A stretch of DNA of 64,000 nucleotides, taken from Symsagittifera roscoffensis (Eukaryota > Xenacoelomorpha > Acoela > Convolutidae). Shown piece after piece: positions 26,348-39,200 of this stretch. Below the pieces are notes generated by a model that ran no database searches, was not told the origin of the DNA, and worked only from the letters and a program-made list of their open reading frames with translations. Made by a program: the position numbers and the translations under genes. The stretch covers positions 63,037,290-63,101,289 of the forward strand of contig NC_087063.1 in the NCBI RefSeq assembly GCF_963678635.1, written 5' to 3'. Each line of letters opens with the position of its first letter. Position 1 is the first letter of the stretch.

Positions 26348-26830
26348 CTATTCAAAACTGTATTCCAGAAAAAAATGATATGCCCAACTTCATTGAGCTG
26401 TCAAGAAATCAAACCAAAGTTGGGAGATTTGCTTGATCCCAAAAATCCTACAAGGAAAAAGTTATTTCGAGCCGTGCTTCCATCTGCTGAAGAAGAGCGA
26501 GTTGGAAAACCGGAAAAATCCCAGCAAAACTACTTTGGTGATAAAGAAAGTGAAAGGCTATCACAATCCGCATAACCGTCATTCACGTTGCTATTCGATA
26601 GATTCGTATCTATATGGATCAGGAGCTCAGCGTCTGCAATAGAGTATATGAACTAGCATAGCAACATACGACTTGAGGAAGGTGGGTGTCACATTCAAGA
26701 AGTAAACTGTGAATAAGCCAACCTACACTCAGATTCGACTCTTCACTGCAAGCAAGTTGCCTATGTTAACCATATTTTGAATGAATTCAAAGAATTGTCC
26801 AAATTGTGGCAGACTTTATGTTTGTTGATA
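26348..26830 (+). pseudogene. Broken copy of the plus gene of the pair (copy 2)
   Basis: Aligned with 50,639-51,178: IELSRNQTKVGRF-like start, NPTRKKLFRAVLPSAEEERV and a CVTFKK-like segment are spread over two frames, and the ATG is lost. Probably in the same old insertion as the decayed right end at 28.4 kb. Confidence 0.6.
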
Positions 26831-28429
26831 ATTGTTAGGTTCAAAAATGCCCCGGGTTGTTTTGCAGGTTTGATAATTGACTTATTTTTGGCTTAAAACT
26901 TTTTTTTCGATCTGAAGTGTACTTTTAGGAACTTGGATTATAAAGAAAAAATCTGACAAAAATAGATTTTCCATCGGAACTAACCTAGTACGTAGTTCTG
27001 ATAATAATTGATTTTCCAGTGTTTTTTTAACTAAAAAAAATGCTGCTTTCTTTCAAAGTGATTCTTGTTTGGACAAGAATACAAAAAAAAGTAATTTTAT
27101 CTGAAAAAATTCCTCCTTTTTCCAAATTTTTGTATTTCTTTGGTGATTTCCAATACTGTTCACATATTTGTCTAATGTCGTTGAATGAGTTTCTCGAGTA
27201 GCATGTTCTTAAGCAGAACATTCAAGGCTTATGTGTGGAGAGATTTTTTTTTTCAATCACTTTCCAACGGTTTTGAAAAAATTTTGAATAAAAGAAAAAA
27301 AGGAGATTGAACAAATTTTGAACAATTCCAGATTGATATGTAAAAAACTCTGAACTAAAAATAACTTCAAAACTATAAACGATCGGTTATAACAAGAATA
27401 TATAGTTATCTGGTTCAGAAGGTTCCAAAAGGGCTTTTCCGATGCTAATAATCTTGGGATTAGTGACTGTTCGTCGAATTGAAACAGTTTTCCTACTAAA
27501 ATTTATTTTTGACTCTATTGTTATTCAAATTGAATCGGAAATCATCCACATTGGCAGAGCGATAGATCAGACAGAAACCAAAAATGCCTAGCTTCGAAGT
27601 TAACAAGAAAATAGCTTGAAATACTTTTTGAATTGTTTTTGTAAATTTTAAGAAAAATGTGATTGAAATTGGGCTATGATTAGAAATAAAACTCCTAAAT
27701 ACAGACAATTAGGAAATTTTTAGTGGATACTCTTTTGTTTTTGTTTTATGACTTAGCTTAAATCAGTAAAAATTCAGAAATTTCAAGCAGTTGTCTTTCT
27801 CTGGAGACTAAAAGAATGGTTAATTGCTAAAATCCTACAACTATTTTGCTGGAGGAGTGTAGATAAAGCATACATCAAAAATTTGCGTTAAGATTTTATA
27901 TTTAAATGAATTGTCAACAGTATGTAGAAGTACTTTTGAGAAAAAACAAGACTCATTGAGCACTACAACAATGGAGCAAGTCGAAAAATTGCACGCCTAC
28001 CAATTTTAGTAAGAAACAGATACAGTTTTTGAAGTTTGACTTAAAATTTGTGTTAAAGGAATATTTTAGAATCGAATAAAAACCAACTTAGAATCGAATC
28101 ACAGAAATTTTTTGAAGTACTTCAAATATAATGTCAAATTTAGGTTTTTTTGACGGATGTTGTTTACAATTTAGATATCCTCTCGCACAGACACTTAGAG
28201 TTTTGTACAGATGCTGACTCCAATTTGAAAGATTTGTACGTAACAGTTTTCAGATTATGTTAACAGTTTTGGTAATTTTCCGAGTATTTAGATAATTCAG
28301 GTGCGTTTCAGTGAGATTTCAGTTTAGTTTCAGCTAAATGGAGCAATCTTATAACAATTACGATCATCTAACGAAGCAGTTCAAAATTTATATTACATCA
28401 AATCTCATCAGCTTTTGAAGTTTTCGAAA
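26831..28429. other. Diverged spacer C1, no gene seen
   Basis: AT-rich, with stops in all frames. Its right two thirds align loosely with 32,650-33,330 (shared GAACAATTCCAGA, AACTCTGAACTA and ATAGATCAGACAGAAACC-like strings), so it is one half of the tandem duplication and lies on the inner side of an old Polinton end. Confidence 0.55.
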
Positions 28430-28835
28430 GTTTTTAGAAAAAAAAGTAAAAAAAAGTCAAAACTTTTTCGTTAAAACTCTTGTCATGGACTTACCATGAT
28501 CCAAAAATTTAGTTAAACAACATTTCTATCAAAATCTACACGTAAAAGATTATTAGTATTTACCAACAAATTAATGCGCGCCAAGGTTTTTACAAAAAAA
28601 TAGAGCCTTCTACACAAAAACAAAAAAATATCATTTTCCTTACCATTCTCTCACCATCACACAAGGCATGAAAACATTTTTTGTTCTGGAATTCTGGTTT
28701 GTTGAAAGGTTAAAAATTAGTACTTGAAAATAGATGTTTCAGAAGGTAAATTGTAATAAATTCTTGTAAATTTATTGGAGTGAGTGCGTTGATTCTAACA
28801 TTTACCAGATTCTAGAAGTTAATGAGTACTGCTGA
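28430..28835. mobile_element. Decayed Polinton right end (copy 1)
   Basis: Resembles the right terminal repeat at 58,610-58,860: AAAACTCTTGTCATGGACTTACCATGATCC, ATCTACACGTAAAAGATTA and ACCATTCTCTCACCATCACA have direct counterparts there (first string split here as AAAACTCTTG and TTACCATGATCC). The outermost 150 bp are strongly altered, ending at GAGTACTGCTGAC. No capsid or polymerase sequence remains next to it. Confidence 0.6.
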
Positions 28836-29990
28836 CATTACTCAGTTGCTTCTATAATCATCTGAATCTTCTAACTTTTGGAAGTATCTATTAACAAACT
28901 CAACCAACTATAATTCCAGAAAACAATTTACTTTTTCTTATCAATGTGATGAGATTTTTGAAAAAATTTGTCGACTTTAGTTATTTAGCTATTTTGTGTT
29001 TTTAAATCTAACTAAATGAAGTTACTCAATCAAGGTTGGAAAGAATAATTATTGTGTTCAAGGATACTTCTCATTGCTTAGAAGTTTCGTAAAGGAGGTT
29101 CAGTTCAACAAAAGTCTTCATCTACAAAACCTCATAAAGCAAAAAAATCAACCAATTTATTCAGGCAAGTTGATCTCTTCCAATCAAATTGACAATAGTT
29201 TTGACTTTTTTTGAATATTGTCAGAAATTCTGTACTTTTTTCACAGGATTAAAAAGTAAGCAAAACCTGGTAATTAGTTACAGCTGAAAATAATTTGTTT
29301 CCTTTATTTAAAAAAAAAAATTTCCTGCAATTCAGCTCGCTCCACTTCAACCACCCAAAAGTTAAAGCTAATCATAATAGAACGAGCGCGTTATTGCATC
29401 CAGTTTGAAATTGATACCGAATTTATCAAGACTATCACATTCGATAAAAATTGCCCTGTCTATAAATTATCATATTTCTTTCAGAATGGAGAAAATTTGA
29501 AAGTAAAAGACACAGAGAGTTTGGAAAAAAGTTAGCTATGTTCAAGATACTTACGAGAAAAAAAATATGGATTTTCATACGCTTCAAGTGGAAAAAAATT
29601 TTGATGAGCTAACGGACCTTGGATACGGAAAAGTTTGCATTCGCTTACAAGTGATCATATACTAAAAATGACTTTTTTTGAGGAAGTGGTTGAACTTGGC
29701 ACCTTGAACAGGGATCCGAAGAAGTGCTTCAGACCACTAAATTAACTGCATGATTAGCAAAAAATTGAAAAAATTCTTCATAATAGAAAAAAACTTTTGC
29801 TTCAACAGGATTTTATATCTCTGATGAACAGACATGTTGTTGTAGATGAAAAAAGAAAACGACAAAAAAACTCGAAAACTAGCTCAAACTTTTGTTTGAA
29901 ATCGGTTTTTTTTCATCTTTTTACACATTTATTAAAACTTTTAATGAAAATTCTTTTTTTATTCTAAACTGAATTAGTTCTCTCAACTAA
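28836..29990 (+). pseudogene. B unit, copy 1
   Basis: Aligned with 33,721-34,880 and 59,056-60,200. Shared strings are GAACGAGCG...TACTGCAT, TTTCTTTCAGAATGG and GGATACGGAAA. A TTTCAG acceptor near 29,485 marks a likely second exon, but neither exon stays open. Product unknown. Confidence 0.5.
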
Positions 29991-29999
29991 AATAAAACA

Positions 30000-30395
30000 A
30001 GAATGATAGTTAAAACTCAATTTTCATTGGTTTGTATCAAATTTTTCAAAATTTCCATGTTAACCAGAGCTCTTTTCTGAATGGTTGATTTTTGTTTAAC
30101 CTACAGCAAATAGGATGAAAATCATTCTGATAATTTTTATTTCCAAGAAAGAAGTGGTCAAGAAAATTGCATAATTGTTTTTTTATTAGATTTTTTTCAC
30201 TTCTCGGGACAATTCGGATTTTTAAGTCTTTATAAGAGTTTTGGGACTTACTAAACCTCCACTTGTTCTCAAGTTCCTTTGTTACTCATGTTGATTTTGT
30301 CCTTCACTAGTAAAAAAAATTGCATGTCTTGAGTGTGGTAGTTTTCACACACATCAAAATGCATCAAAAGATCGTAAGACTGCGGGAGTTTTGAA
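30000..30395 (+). repeat. Isolated, diverged satellite monomer
   Basis: Follows the satellite consensus at lower identity: TTTTCATTGGTTTGTATCAA, AGAGCTCTTTTCTGAATGG, CTTGTTCTCAAGTT and CACACACATCAAAATGCATC in the right order. It shows that the monomer existed here before the recent amplification at 1-22 kb. Confidence 0.7.
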
Positions 30396-30619
30396 GTTTC
30401 CAAATTATCGTACAAATAGCAACGAGAAACCCAAAGTTTATATTAGGAAGAAGCAGTCTTTTGTCTTTTGTCGAAATCAGAATAAACAAGCTGATGGAAA
30501 GCACGCTCAGCAATTTTCAAGAACACTCAACATGATGAGTAATTTAGAAGGACATAATCAAAATTTAGTAAAGATAGTAAAATAACCATAAATGAAGAGT
30601 TTTATTGAGAATTTTTAGC

Positions 30620-32150
30620 TTGAAAAAATCCGAAAACCGAGACGACATTTTTGGGTTGAAAGGTTCTAATAAACAAAAAAAATCATCGTTGAATCTTAAT
30701 CGTTCACTTATGCTTTCTGTCCAATTTTCGATTAATGATAAATACAACAAGAGCATTAGTGGAGTTCATTTTAACGTGAACTTCTCATAGAAAATCAGTC
30801 CAAAAATCTTTGTTCTACATTTTTAACGTAGCAAAGTTCTTTGTTCTACATTGGTAGCAAAGGTAGTTGATACTCATTTGTTGAAAAATTATAAAAAAGT
30901 ACTGGATAATTATGAAAAGTCGAAAAATTGAATCATTTTTTCTTGCTATCCTTGCTTTAATTTAGTGATAAAGTAAAGATTAAGAAATAATCCAACATAA
31001 AAACATAGGTTACTATTTATGTGTAAACTATCTGAATTTTGGTTACCATTTGATGTTTTAGGTAAATATAGGAAATTTTAGATGTTTAAAGAACATTTTC
31101 TTTGAGGTAAACGCAACTTGCAGACAAAATTTTTGATTAATTGATACAATTTTCTTGTAGTTTATCTGTGTTTTTTGCTGAAGTCAAGAGGATTTTTTTT
31201 CATTGAAGATACCAAATGGAGCAAAAATACGAATCGGGTAGTTTTCTGATAGTTTTCTGTAATTAAACAGACTGAGAAGTTTATCAGAAGCAGATGTATT
31301 AGCTCTCATTGCCATATTACTTGAAGCGATGCAAGTAGACACACTGTGAAGTTCTTGGTTTTAATCTGATTTTGTTTCATTTAATTTCAATATGAAAGCT
31401 AAAAAGAGTTATAGAAATTTGGTTTGATAAATTCCGCTTAGCTCTGAAAAAATGGCAATCGATACAGTTCATCCCTGGATTTTTTAATGATTTGTTTTTT
31501 TTTGTAAGAAGGTTTCTCGAAAGGTTTTAGATTACAGCCAATAGAATTACTCTTAAGCTGTTGTACCAAACTCAACGTAGAAATACACCCAAACAATCTC
31601 ATTTACCAGCTACATGTGCTCATGAAATTTAGTTGGAAAGTTCGAAATCAGCTAAATAAATCATCAGAAAGCTTACTTATGGAAGACTTATGTTTGATGA
31701 TAGTTGTGAATTTAAGTAATGCTGCCTGGGGTTTTTTTTCAGGTTTCATGTTTGGTACAGGGATTGTTTTTGGTTCAAATTATTTTTCTGCACTGAAGTG
31801 TACATTTAGAGCTAGAAACTCATTGAAGACAAGGAATTGAAGACAAGGAAAGTCATAATTTTCGATTGAGTCAATGAGATTGATTGATTTTAAAATTGTT
31901 TTCTCATAAGATTTCTATAATCTGAGAAATGTTTGATGATTTTTATATATATAGGTCACGTCATTCTGTTAATTGAGATTCAAATTGATCAAAACTTCGA
32001 ATTGAAAGAATGCTCTCTTCTGATTGGTTGATATCAAAATGGTTTAGATTTTTTTATAATATAAAAACAATTTATTAAAATTCCAGTATGCCTAAAGCTC
32101 AGAACTGATTGGCTCAGAAAGGCTCAGAACTGATTGAAAGTTTTTCTTTT
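30620..32150 (+). repeat. Segmental duplication, copy A2
   Basis: Second copy of A1. It runs from AACCGAGACGACATTTTTGG to GCTCAGAACTGATTGAAAG. The gene-pair region of A1 is missing. The join lies at about 31,668-31,690, where AGAAAGCTTACTTATGG meets AGACTTATGTTTGATGATAG. No gene seen. Confidence 0.72.
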
Positions 32151-32420
32151 CAGCTACAACAAATAGGATGAAATCCACTCTGATTTTCTTTCACGTTAAA
32201 AACAATTGGTCAACAAAGTTGCACAGCTGTTTGTATTTACTTCTAGTCATTTTGGGGCTATTTATTTCTTCCATTAAAATTTTGGGTTATTGTAATTTTT
32301 TCATGTGTCTCATGTTCTTTTTTTACTAAGATGTCGTCATTGGAAGAAACGAAACAGTTGCATGTATTGAGAATGATAGTGTTACACACGTAAAACGCAT
32401 CAAAACATCTTAAATACTCC
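32150..32420 (+). repeat. Isolated, diverged satellite monomer (partial)
   Basis: AGGATGAAATCCACTCTGAT, then a part like the T-rich middle, then GTAAAACGCATCAAAACATC. Same order as in the array, with many substitutions. Confidence 0.6.
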
Positions 32421-33334
32421 AAATTGTAATTTTCATCCTTGTAGCAACGAGGAAATGAGTAGACATATCAAAATGAAGCAATCGAGTTCAGATTAAAGTG
32501 AATCCGAAATCAATCCTTAAGTCATTAATCTACAGTTTTAACTGATCTAGTAGCATTTTCACTGTGAGTTTGCAAAAAATTACAGACTATGATCAAACTC
32601 TTAAGCATATGATTTTCGACCCTAACATGTTAAGAGTTTCTTAATTTTTTGTGTTTGTATGCGTTCATGGAGGAACGTGCTCTGCAGCAGAATATTTATG
32701 GTTTGTGTATGAAAAGTTATAGTTTTTTCTTTTGTTTTCATTCAAAAATTCACTATTTAAAAAAAGAGGACTGATTTTGCTAGACTTTGAACAATTCCAG
32801 AATAATTTGTAAATAACTCTGAACTAATAACTGCTTCAAAAAAAACTAATGGTAATCACAAGACTATGCAGTTTACTGGTTTAGAAGTAAAAATTGGTTT
32901 CTTTATGCTAATTTTGTTTTGAATTAGTGAGCGTCGTGGATTAGTGACTTGTCTTCCTAAAATTCGATTTTTGAATTGTAGATTAGTCACTTATCTATCG
33001 TAAACTCAAATTCAGATTTGTGAGTTAGTCACTTATCTATATAAACTCAAACTTTCAGTAAAATTTCATTCAAATTGGATTGGCAAACACCCCCATTGGT
33101 AGATGGTAGATCAAGCAGAAACCTAACAAAAGTCTAACTTTATATTTTACTCTCTATTTGTTGAACCTAATTAATTGTGAATTTTGAGAAAATTGTGCTT
33201 GAAACTGGGATTTGAAATATATGGAAGTTTCATCTGCGTTTCAGCAAGATAGAGCGCTGATTTGAGAAAAAAATCATCTAATAAAGCAGTTCATTGTACA
33301 TTTTATATCAAATCTCATGATGTTTTGAAATTTT
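32421..33334. other. Diverged spacer C2, no gene seen
   Basis: Counterpart of C1, shorter. At 32,930-33,060 a phrase around GATTAGTGACTTGTC / GAGTTAGTCACTTATCTAT repeats three times in about 120 bp. No coding frame. Confidence 0.5.
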
Positions 33335-33720
33335 TGAAAGTTGTAAGAGAAAAATTGAAAAAAGTTATAACTCTTTGCGGAAAAAATCTTACCATTGTTT
33401 TACCATGATCGAAAAAAACTAATAAAAGACCTTCTTAAACCTAAACGTAATAAAACTTTTGATTTTTACCTATAAGATAACGCGCGTCAAAGTTTTTGCG
33501 AAAAAACTAGAGCTTCCCGAACAAAAAAAAATCAATTTTCTTATCCTACTCTTACCATGAAACAAACGATAAAACCATACCAATTCTATTCCCTCTCTTA
33601 AAACATTGAAAGCTCTATACCCAATGCTGATACCTAGCATGGAAGACCAGAAATCTATAACGTATAATAAATTATGTGTTCTCTCATGCGTCCCCCACTT
33701 CAACTCCAATATCTACTACT
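33335..33720. mobile_element. Decayed Polinton right end (copy 2)
   Basis: Better kept than copy 1. It contains TTACCATTGTTTTACCATGA, ATAACGCGCGTCAAAGTTTT, TATTCCCTCTCTTAAAACAT and GAAAGCTCTATACCCAATGC and ends AATATCTACTACT, the outer end of the terminal repeat (CATCTACTACT at 58,990-59,000). It is followed by GCCGAC and then the B unit. Copy 1 has GCTGAC at that place, so copies 1 and 2 descend from one insertion that was duplicated. Confidence 0.75.
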
Positions 33721-34880
33721 GCCGACATTGTTCGCTAATTTCTAGAATCTTGTAAAAGTTAGAAACGAAAAATTCATTCTTAAAAAGTTTTAAGAAACCA
33801 TCGCAAATTAGCTTCTAGAACTTCTGAATCTTCTATTTCTGGAAATATCTATTAAAAGTTTAAGCAATCAGAATTGCAGAAGAAAGTAATAGGTTTCTTG
33901 TCAATGTAATGAGGTTGATGAGACAGTTTTTTTGTTTTCAAATCTTAATAAAGTTACTCAATCAAGGTTGTGAAAAATAGTAAAAGAGTCCAAAAATTTG
34001 TAAGTTTTTCGAAAATTTCTTTAATTCAGGTTCACTTTAACCAAAATCTTAGTCTACAAAACCTCATATGAGCAAAAAAATCAACAAAATTTATAAGGCA
34101 AACAGTTCTCTTTTCTAGTCAAAATGACAAAAAATTCAAAAATTGATTGAATCGGTTTTGAAATGAAGTATCTTTTGGATTTGAAACGTAAGCAAAACCT
34201 AATGAGATTTCAGATGGTCTTTAGTTACATTTAGCAAAAATAATTTTCATTCGAAAAAATTTCCTGCATTTCAGTTTTTTTCAATTCATCCATCATCATA
34301 AATAAAAAAAATAGAAGAAAGGGTAATCCATCCCAAAAATTACAACTAATCATTGCAGAACGAGCGAGCTACTGCATTCAGTTAGAAATTGGTAGCAATT
34401 GTATCGAGATTCTCAAATTCAAAAAAAATTTTCCCAGTCTAGTGCTCAATTTATCATAGGTCTTTCAGATTCGAGAGAGCTCGAACGTAAAAGAACCAGA
34501 GAGTTTGAAAAGGAACTAGTAGATATTCATATGAGCCAACTCAGTTGTATGATTCAAAGTTTTGATGAAAATGCTGGTCTGGGATACGGAAATTTGCATT
34601 CGCTTACTTGGAATCTTGAAAAGCGATCCAGATAAGTGATTGAGTCCATTGAATAAACATCATTATGATTGGTGAAAAAATAAGACAATTCGTGATAGAA
34701 AAAATTTTGATTCAAGGGATACTATGTCTCTGTTGAGAAGACATGGTGTTGCATATGAAACATGCATGAAACGACAACAAAATCGAAAACTATTTTATTA
34801 TGTTGTTTCAAAATGTTTTTTTTTTCATTTTTTTACCCATTTATTAAAGTTTCTTCTTAATTGTGCTTGTTTTAGGTTTT
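33721..34880 (+). pseudogene. B unit, copy 2
   Basis: Unknown gene. The region before it holds CTTCTAGAACTTCTGAATC, a run of heat-shock-type GAA/TTC units, and GCAATCAGAATTGCAG. A coding-like stretch RASYCIQLEIGSNCIEI is followed by a GTCTTTCAG acceptor (about 34,467) and the open segment 34,468-34,635 (DSRELERKRTREFEKELVDI, then a GLGYGNLHSL phrase). The second part is lysine/arginine/glutamate-rich and helical in look. The two parts join only with a frame change. No family recognised. Confidence 0.5.
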
Positions 34881-36051
34881 AAAGGTTTTTTCAACACTAG
34901 GTGTTTTTTTATTTCTAAAAGAAAACTATTGCAATGAAATTTTTATGCGATGCAGATAATTGCATATCCCTAGATGTAATTTAACTCTTTCAATTCCCTT
35001 TTTTTTCTTACTAAAAAAACTTAGCAACTGAAAATCTAAGGAATTACAATGAGAATGCTAATCAAATAAGGATGATGTAGTCCCCCATTTGCATGAATCT
35101 TCGATAGAGCAGACAAGTTTACGAAAGATGTAATCAACTTCTAGGAAATTTCATAATCTCTAAAATTTACCAGAGCAAAGAAAATGGCAAGTTCAGAAAA
35201 TAATTGTGTGAGCACTTTAATAATTTACTATTTTTTTTGAAAAATAAAGTTCGAGTGATAAAGGAGAACAGAGTTTAATCGTATCAAGAAATATGACAGA
35301 GTAAATTTAGTTTTTGAGGTAAAATTGAGATCCAAATGAAATTAATCAATTGGTTGAATTTAGATTTTTGTGTTTGTTTTATCTTACTTTTCAATGAAAA
35401 ATCCATGCATTCTTGACTCGTTGAGTTTTCTAAAAACTTGTATTTTACGCTCCATTAACTCTGTGGAAAATTGCTAAAATGCATCTGTCATAAAATCTTG
35501 AGACAACTATGGAAAAAACATAAATCAAGTCGTAAAAGTAATTAGTAGAACAGAGCTGTGATCATCTGAAACAAACCATGGTTTGTCATATCCTAATATA
35601 TATAGAAATTTATTCCCTTTGGTTAATACATGGCTGTCTATATCTTAATGGTAAAATCGTGCGCATAATTTTTCTTGAAAACTATCATCTGAAACCTGCC
35701 ATTTTGGTATAACACATCTTAATAACTCGGCAATTAATTACCCACCATAAAACAAAAGAAATCGTTTTCCCTAAACTGCTCAAACCGCTCAAGTTGGTGC
35801 AAGATTTTTTGTTGAAGGAAAAATATCGGCTCGGAAACAAGTAAGTTAGTGCGCTCACACACTAGTGGTTCAGGTTATGGGTTGATTTGAATTATGAGTT
35901 GAAATACAGCAAGAAAACTGAGCACATAAGGGAGAGGAGAAACTTTAACAACTTTCAAAGTAATTTTAATTTCTCCGAATCGAATTCAAAAGATGTTGTT
36001 CTATTCTATCGAATTAAATCAGCTCGATTGAGCGTATTTTTGTAATCTTAC
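34881..36051. other. Unique AT-rich stretch, no gene seen
   Basis: No open frame of note and no repeat recognised. Further 3' exons of the TRPM-like gene would be expected here or further left on the minus strand, but I could not place one with confidence. Confidence 0.5.
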
Positions 36052-36271
36052 CGGTTGTACAAATCCAGCGTATCAAGACACTTTTGGAGTTTCCAAGATA
36101 TATCACTGTCTTTATTCTCATCCTGATATCGACTGTTGAAAACTGCAATCAGAAGGTTGAGAAGTAAGACATTCGTGAACAACATGAACGCTGCTTTGAG
36201 AAATAGGGCAACGGCAGCTGTAGTGTTTTTTTCAGATGGACATTCTTCATAGGGCCATGGGCCCACCTTAA
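36052..36271 (-). CDS. TRPM-like channel, exon with S6 and TRP-like helix
   Basis: The frame runs from GPWPYEECPSEKNTT through ALFLKAAFMLFTNVLLLNLL to IAVFNSRYQDENKD and ISWKLQKCLDTLDLYNR. The TNVLLLNLLIAVFN segment is the S6 signature of TRPM channels. The following W-K-L-Q stretch matches the start of the TRP helix region (WKFQRY in classical members). The acceptor is TTTTTTCAG and the donor is GTAAGA; the exon enters in phase 1 and leaves in phase 2. TRPM channels are plasma- or organelle-membrane cation channels with six transmembrane segments per subunit. Which nematode TRPM it is (gon-2, gtl or ced-11 like) cannot be told. The 3' remainder was not found. Confidence 0.85.
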
Positions 36272-39200
36272 CTGAAAAAATAACCAACAAATAATTATGC
36301 AAGTCGAAACTATGAAAAAATTTTAATTGGTACCCGAAATTAAAATGTCTATCGAAACACATGAAAAATCATACGCAGCTCATTAACAAGTCAAACTGTG
36401 CATTTTGTGCATTGTAAGTGGATTCCGCAACAAGGACGATCTCATTGTTCTTCTCTCGTTTTTTTATTTACTTTGATCGTTCCGACAAAATTTTAACATG
36501 TTTAAAGACTTGTCTCTGGAATCCAGGAACAAACAGACACAAAATTGTGCCCCTATCCAGTGCACAGTTTGGCCTCGTAATGCTTTTTTGTTTCTTGTAC
36601 TAATAAGTCACTGTAAAAATCAAGATTTATTTTGTTCCAACTTTCGAAGAAAAGAAGATTTATTTGTGGTCGGAATGGTATTTTTTGTGTTTCAATTTTT
36701 AAAAATTCCGACTTCTTATCAAATTTCGACGTTTAGCTCATAAAATATTTTACCATCGTATCATAAAAACGCGAAAAAACAGTTCAAATTAAACCAATTT
36801 TTGTAAAATTATGAGGGATTGAATTTTGTCATTTGGCCGATGTGGAATAAATAATGCGTAAGTTTGTTTTTGAATTTCTGCTTATCTCATTATGTTTAAG
36901 AGATTTTTCATCGGCTTCAAAAGGCAGTCGAAACATTCAGGGACAGGCTTCAGCCCTGCTAGCTGTGTTATTGTGTTTCATTTTCGGCTACTTTTTATTC
37001 CGAATTTTTTGAATGATAAATGTTTGTTTGAAGTTCAAAATTGAGAATAGTCGATCGCAAAAATTTACGCAAAAAAATATAGTTGATTTTAAAGAGCTGG
37101 AATACTGCTCCCAACAAAATGCTACTCTTAACCGCGTACTAACAAAACTGAAGTACCTGCCTTAACGCTTTTTGAAAAAAAATTAGCTCGTCCTAATTTT
37201 TTAAAATTATGAAAAAGCTGAGCGCTAATTATCCCAACAAGACAAAATTCAACCTAATTCCACAAAAACTGGTCACAGGCAGTTTTTTCTAAGCTTGATC
37301 CTAAGCTTATCATAATTTTCAGATTATATGAAAAATCCCGTCCAAAAAAGCTAAGCAAATCTCAAAGTTTGTTTTAGAAAAGAAACGCAACGGCTTGCAT
37401 AATGGTATAATGGTGGATGTTTTCTCTGATCATTCAGGTTAAAAACTTTTGGTTATGATTTATTGAAATTGAAAAAAATTATGTATTCGATAAACGCTTT
37501 GCTTACAAAATTTGAAAAACAAAGCTAAATGTTAGAAATTTTAGGAAGTTTTTTGAAATTAAAACTTTTCGATATATTTACGTGTTCAAACACCTCTTTT
37601 TAATGATAAAAGCATTTTCCTGCGCAAAATTGTTGGGTTTTGCTTAAAATTTTAACTCCGTCCAAAATTAAAATAATCAAAGGTCTTCTGGAATGAAGAG
37701 TTCATGTATTTTATTGTATGAAAAGCATTTTTGATTGACCATTGAAAATTGGGAGGAACTTTGCAATCTGGTGCTTTTTAGCTTTTTCTTTTTGTTTTCC
37801 ACGCAAAATCAGGTTCCACAAATAATGATTGGACTGGGTTGAGTGATATATCGTAGTAAAGCTCTTGCAAATGTGATTCTGCCACGTAATTTAACGCCTT
37901 TTTTGTTATCAAAATTTCAAAAAATTTAAAAACTTCAAAAAAACTTGACAATTTTTTTTTTCGTTTTTCTAGTAATTTTTTTAAAATAGTTTTTCAATAT
38001 GTTTATTTTAGTATGGCTGTCAAACTAATTTTATGCCCAGTTTTTTTGTTCAGCTCCTTTTATCTCACCACACCAAAAAAGACGACAATAATTTGAAAAC
38101 ATTTTTTTGTGTTTGTTAAGACTATGGTTGCACATTAACCGGCTATCCTTGTTCTAACATGGAATTGTATGAGAAGCATACATATGAAGTCGAATCTTTG
38201 CTATCTGTGAATTTTGAACAGATTGCGTAACAGGCCAAAATAAGATTTTTCGCGGAATCCGCAACGTTAATTATTTTCTTTGATATTCTGTGCTGTTTTA
38301 GATTCCACAAACAAATAGCTAGAACTCTGTATTGCTCAAAATTGCTCCGAAAACAAACAACTTTGGGGACTCCGCAAGAAAATGTATCTAATCTGAAACG
38401 AAATTAGCAGAATCAACTGCTGAAAAAGAGTATATAAATTTTGAAAATATAAGCTGTAGTGGAATCCGCAACTGTTTGTGGAATCCGCAAATTGTATGCG
38501 AAATCCGCAAAGTGTAAATAGATTCTGGAATTGGAAGCGGAATCCGCAATTTTAAAGCGGAATCCGCATAAATTTATGAAATACACTTATATTTGCGGAA
38601 TCTGCTTGCAGTGATGGAATCCAGAACAACTAGCTATATTCGCTTAATGCAGAACCCGCGACAAAAGAAATGTGACGACACAGTTTACGTTACAGATAAT
38701 TGTACAGGCAATTTTCCACGGCAATTTTGTATGCGGATTCCCCATAAACTTCAAAAAGTGTAGATAGTTGTCTCTGAATTTCAGGATTATACAAATATCA
38801 CTTTAAGCGCCTATCCATTGCACAGCTTGGCCTGAAATACGTCAATCCGGGCTGCGGTTCGGGTAATTAAAAGAAGAAAAATTGTATAGAAAGGGCAGTC
38901 AGAGTATAAATGGCCAGTTTACGGGGGTTCAATAATTTATTGTTCATAATTATTAGCATTTATCATTTGGAGAAAAAAGTATTTGTGTTTCGCTTTAAAT
39001 TTTCAGTTTGTTAAGATTTTTAATAATCAAGGGTTGAGCCAAAAACAGACTTCACGTATGGTATTGTAAAGCAACCATTTTCTTATATGGAATTATATGA
39101 TAAACAAATTACGAGGCCAACTTGGGTATTTTTTGAATTGTGAGCTGATTCCGCGACAGATTTGTCGCGGTTTCCGCGGCATTGCTTTTTTCTTTGACAT

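Noticed and set aside
33470-33709. 79-residue minus frame
   Set aside because: It is an antisense reading of the decayed Polinton end.
37401-37446. tRNA-like stretch around TGGTATAATGGTGGATG and ATTCAGGTTAAAAAC
   Set aside because: It has fragments like an A box and B box but no acceptor stem or anticodon arm pairing, and is too short.
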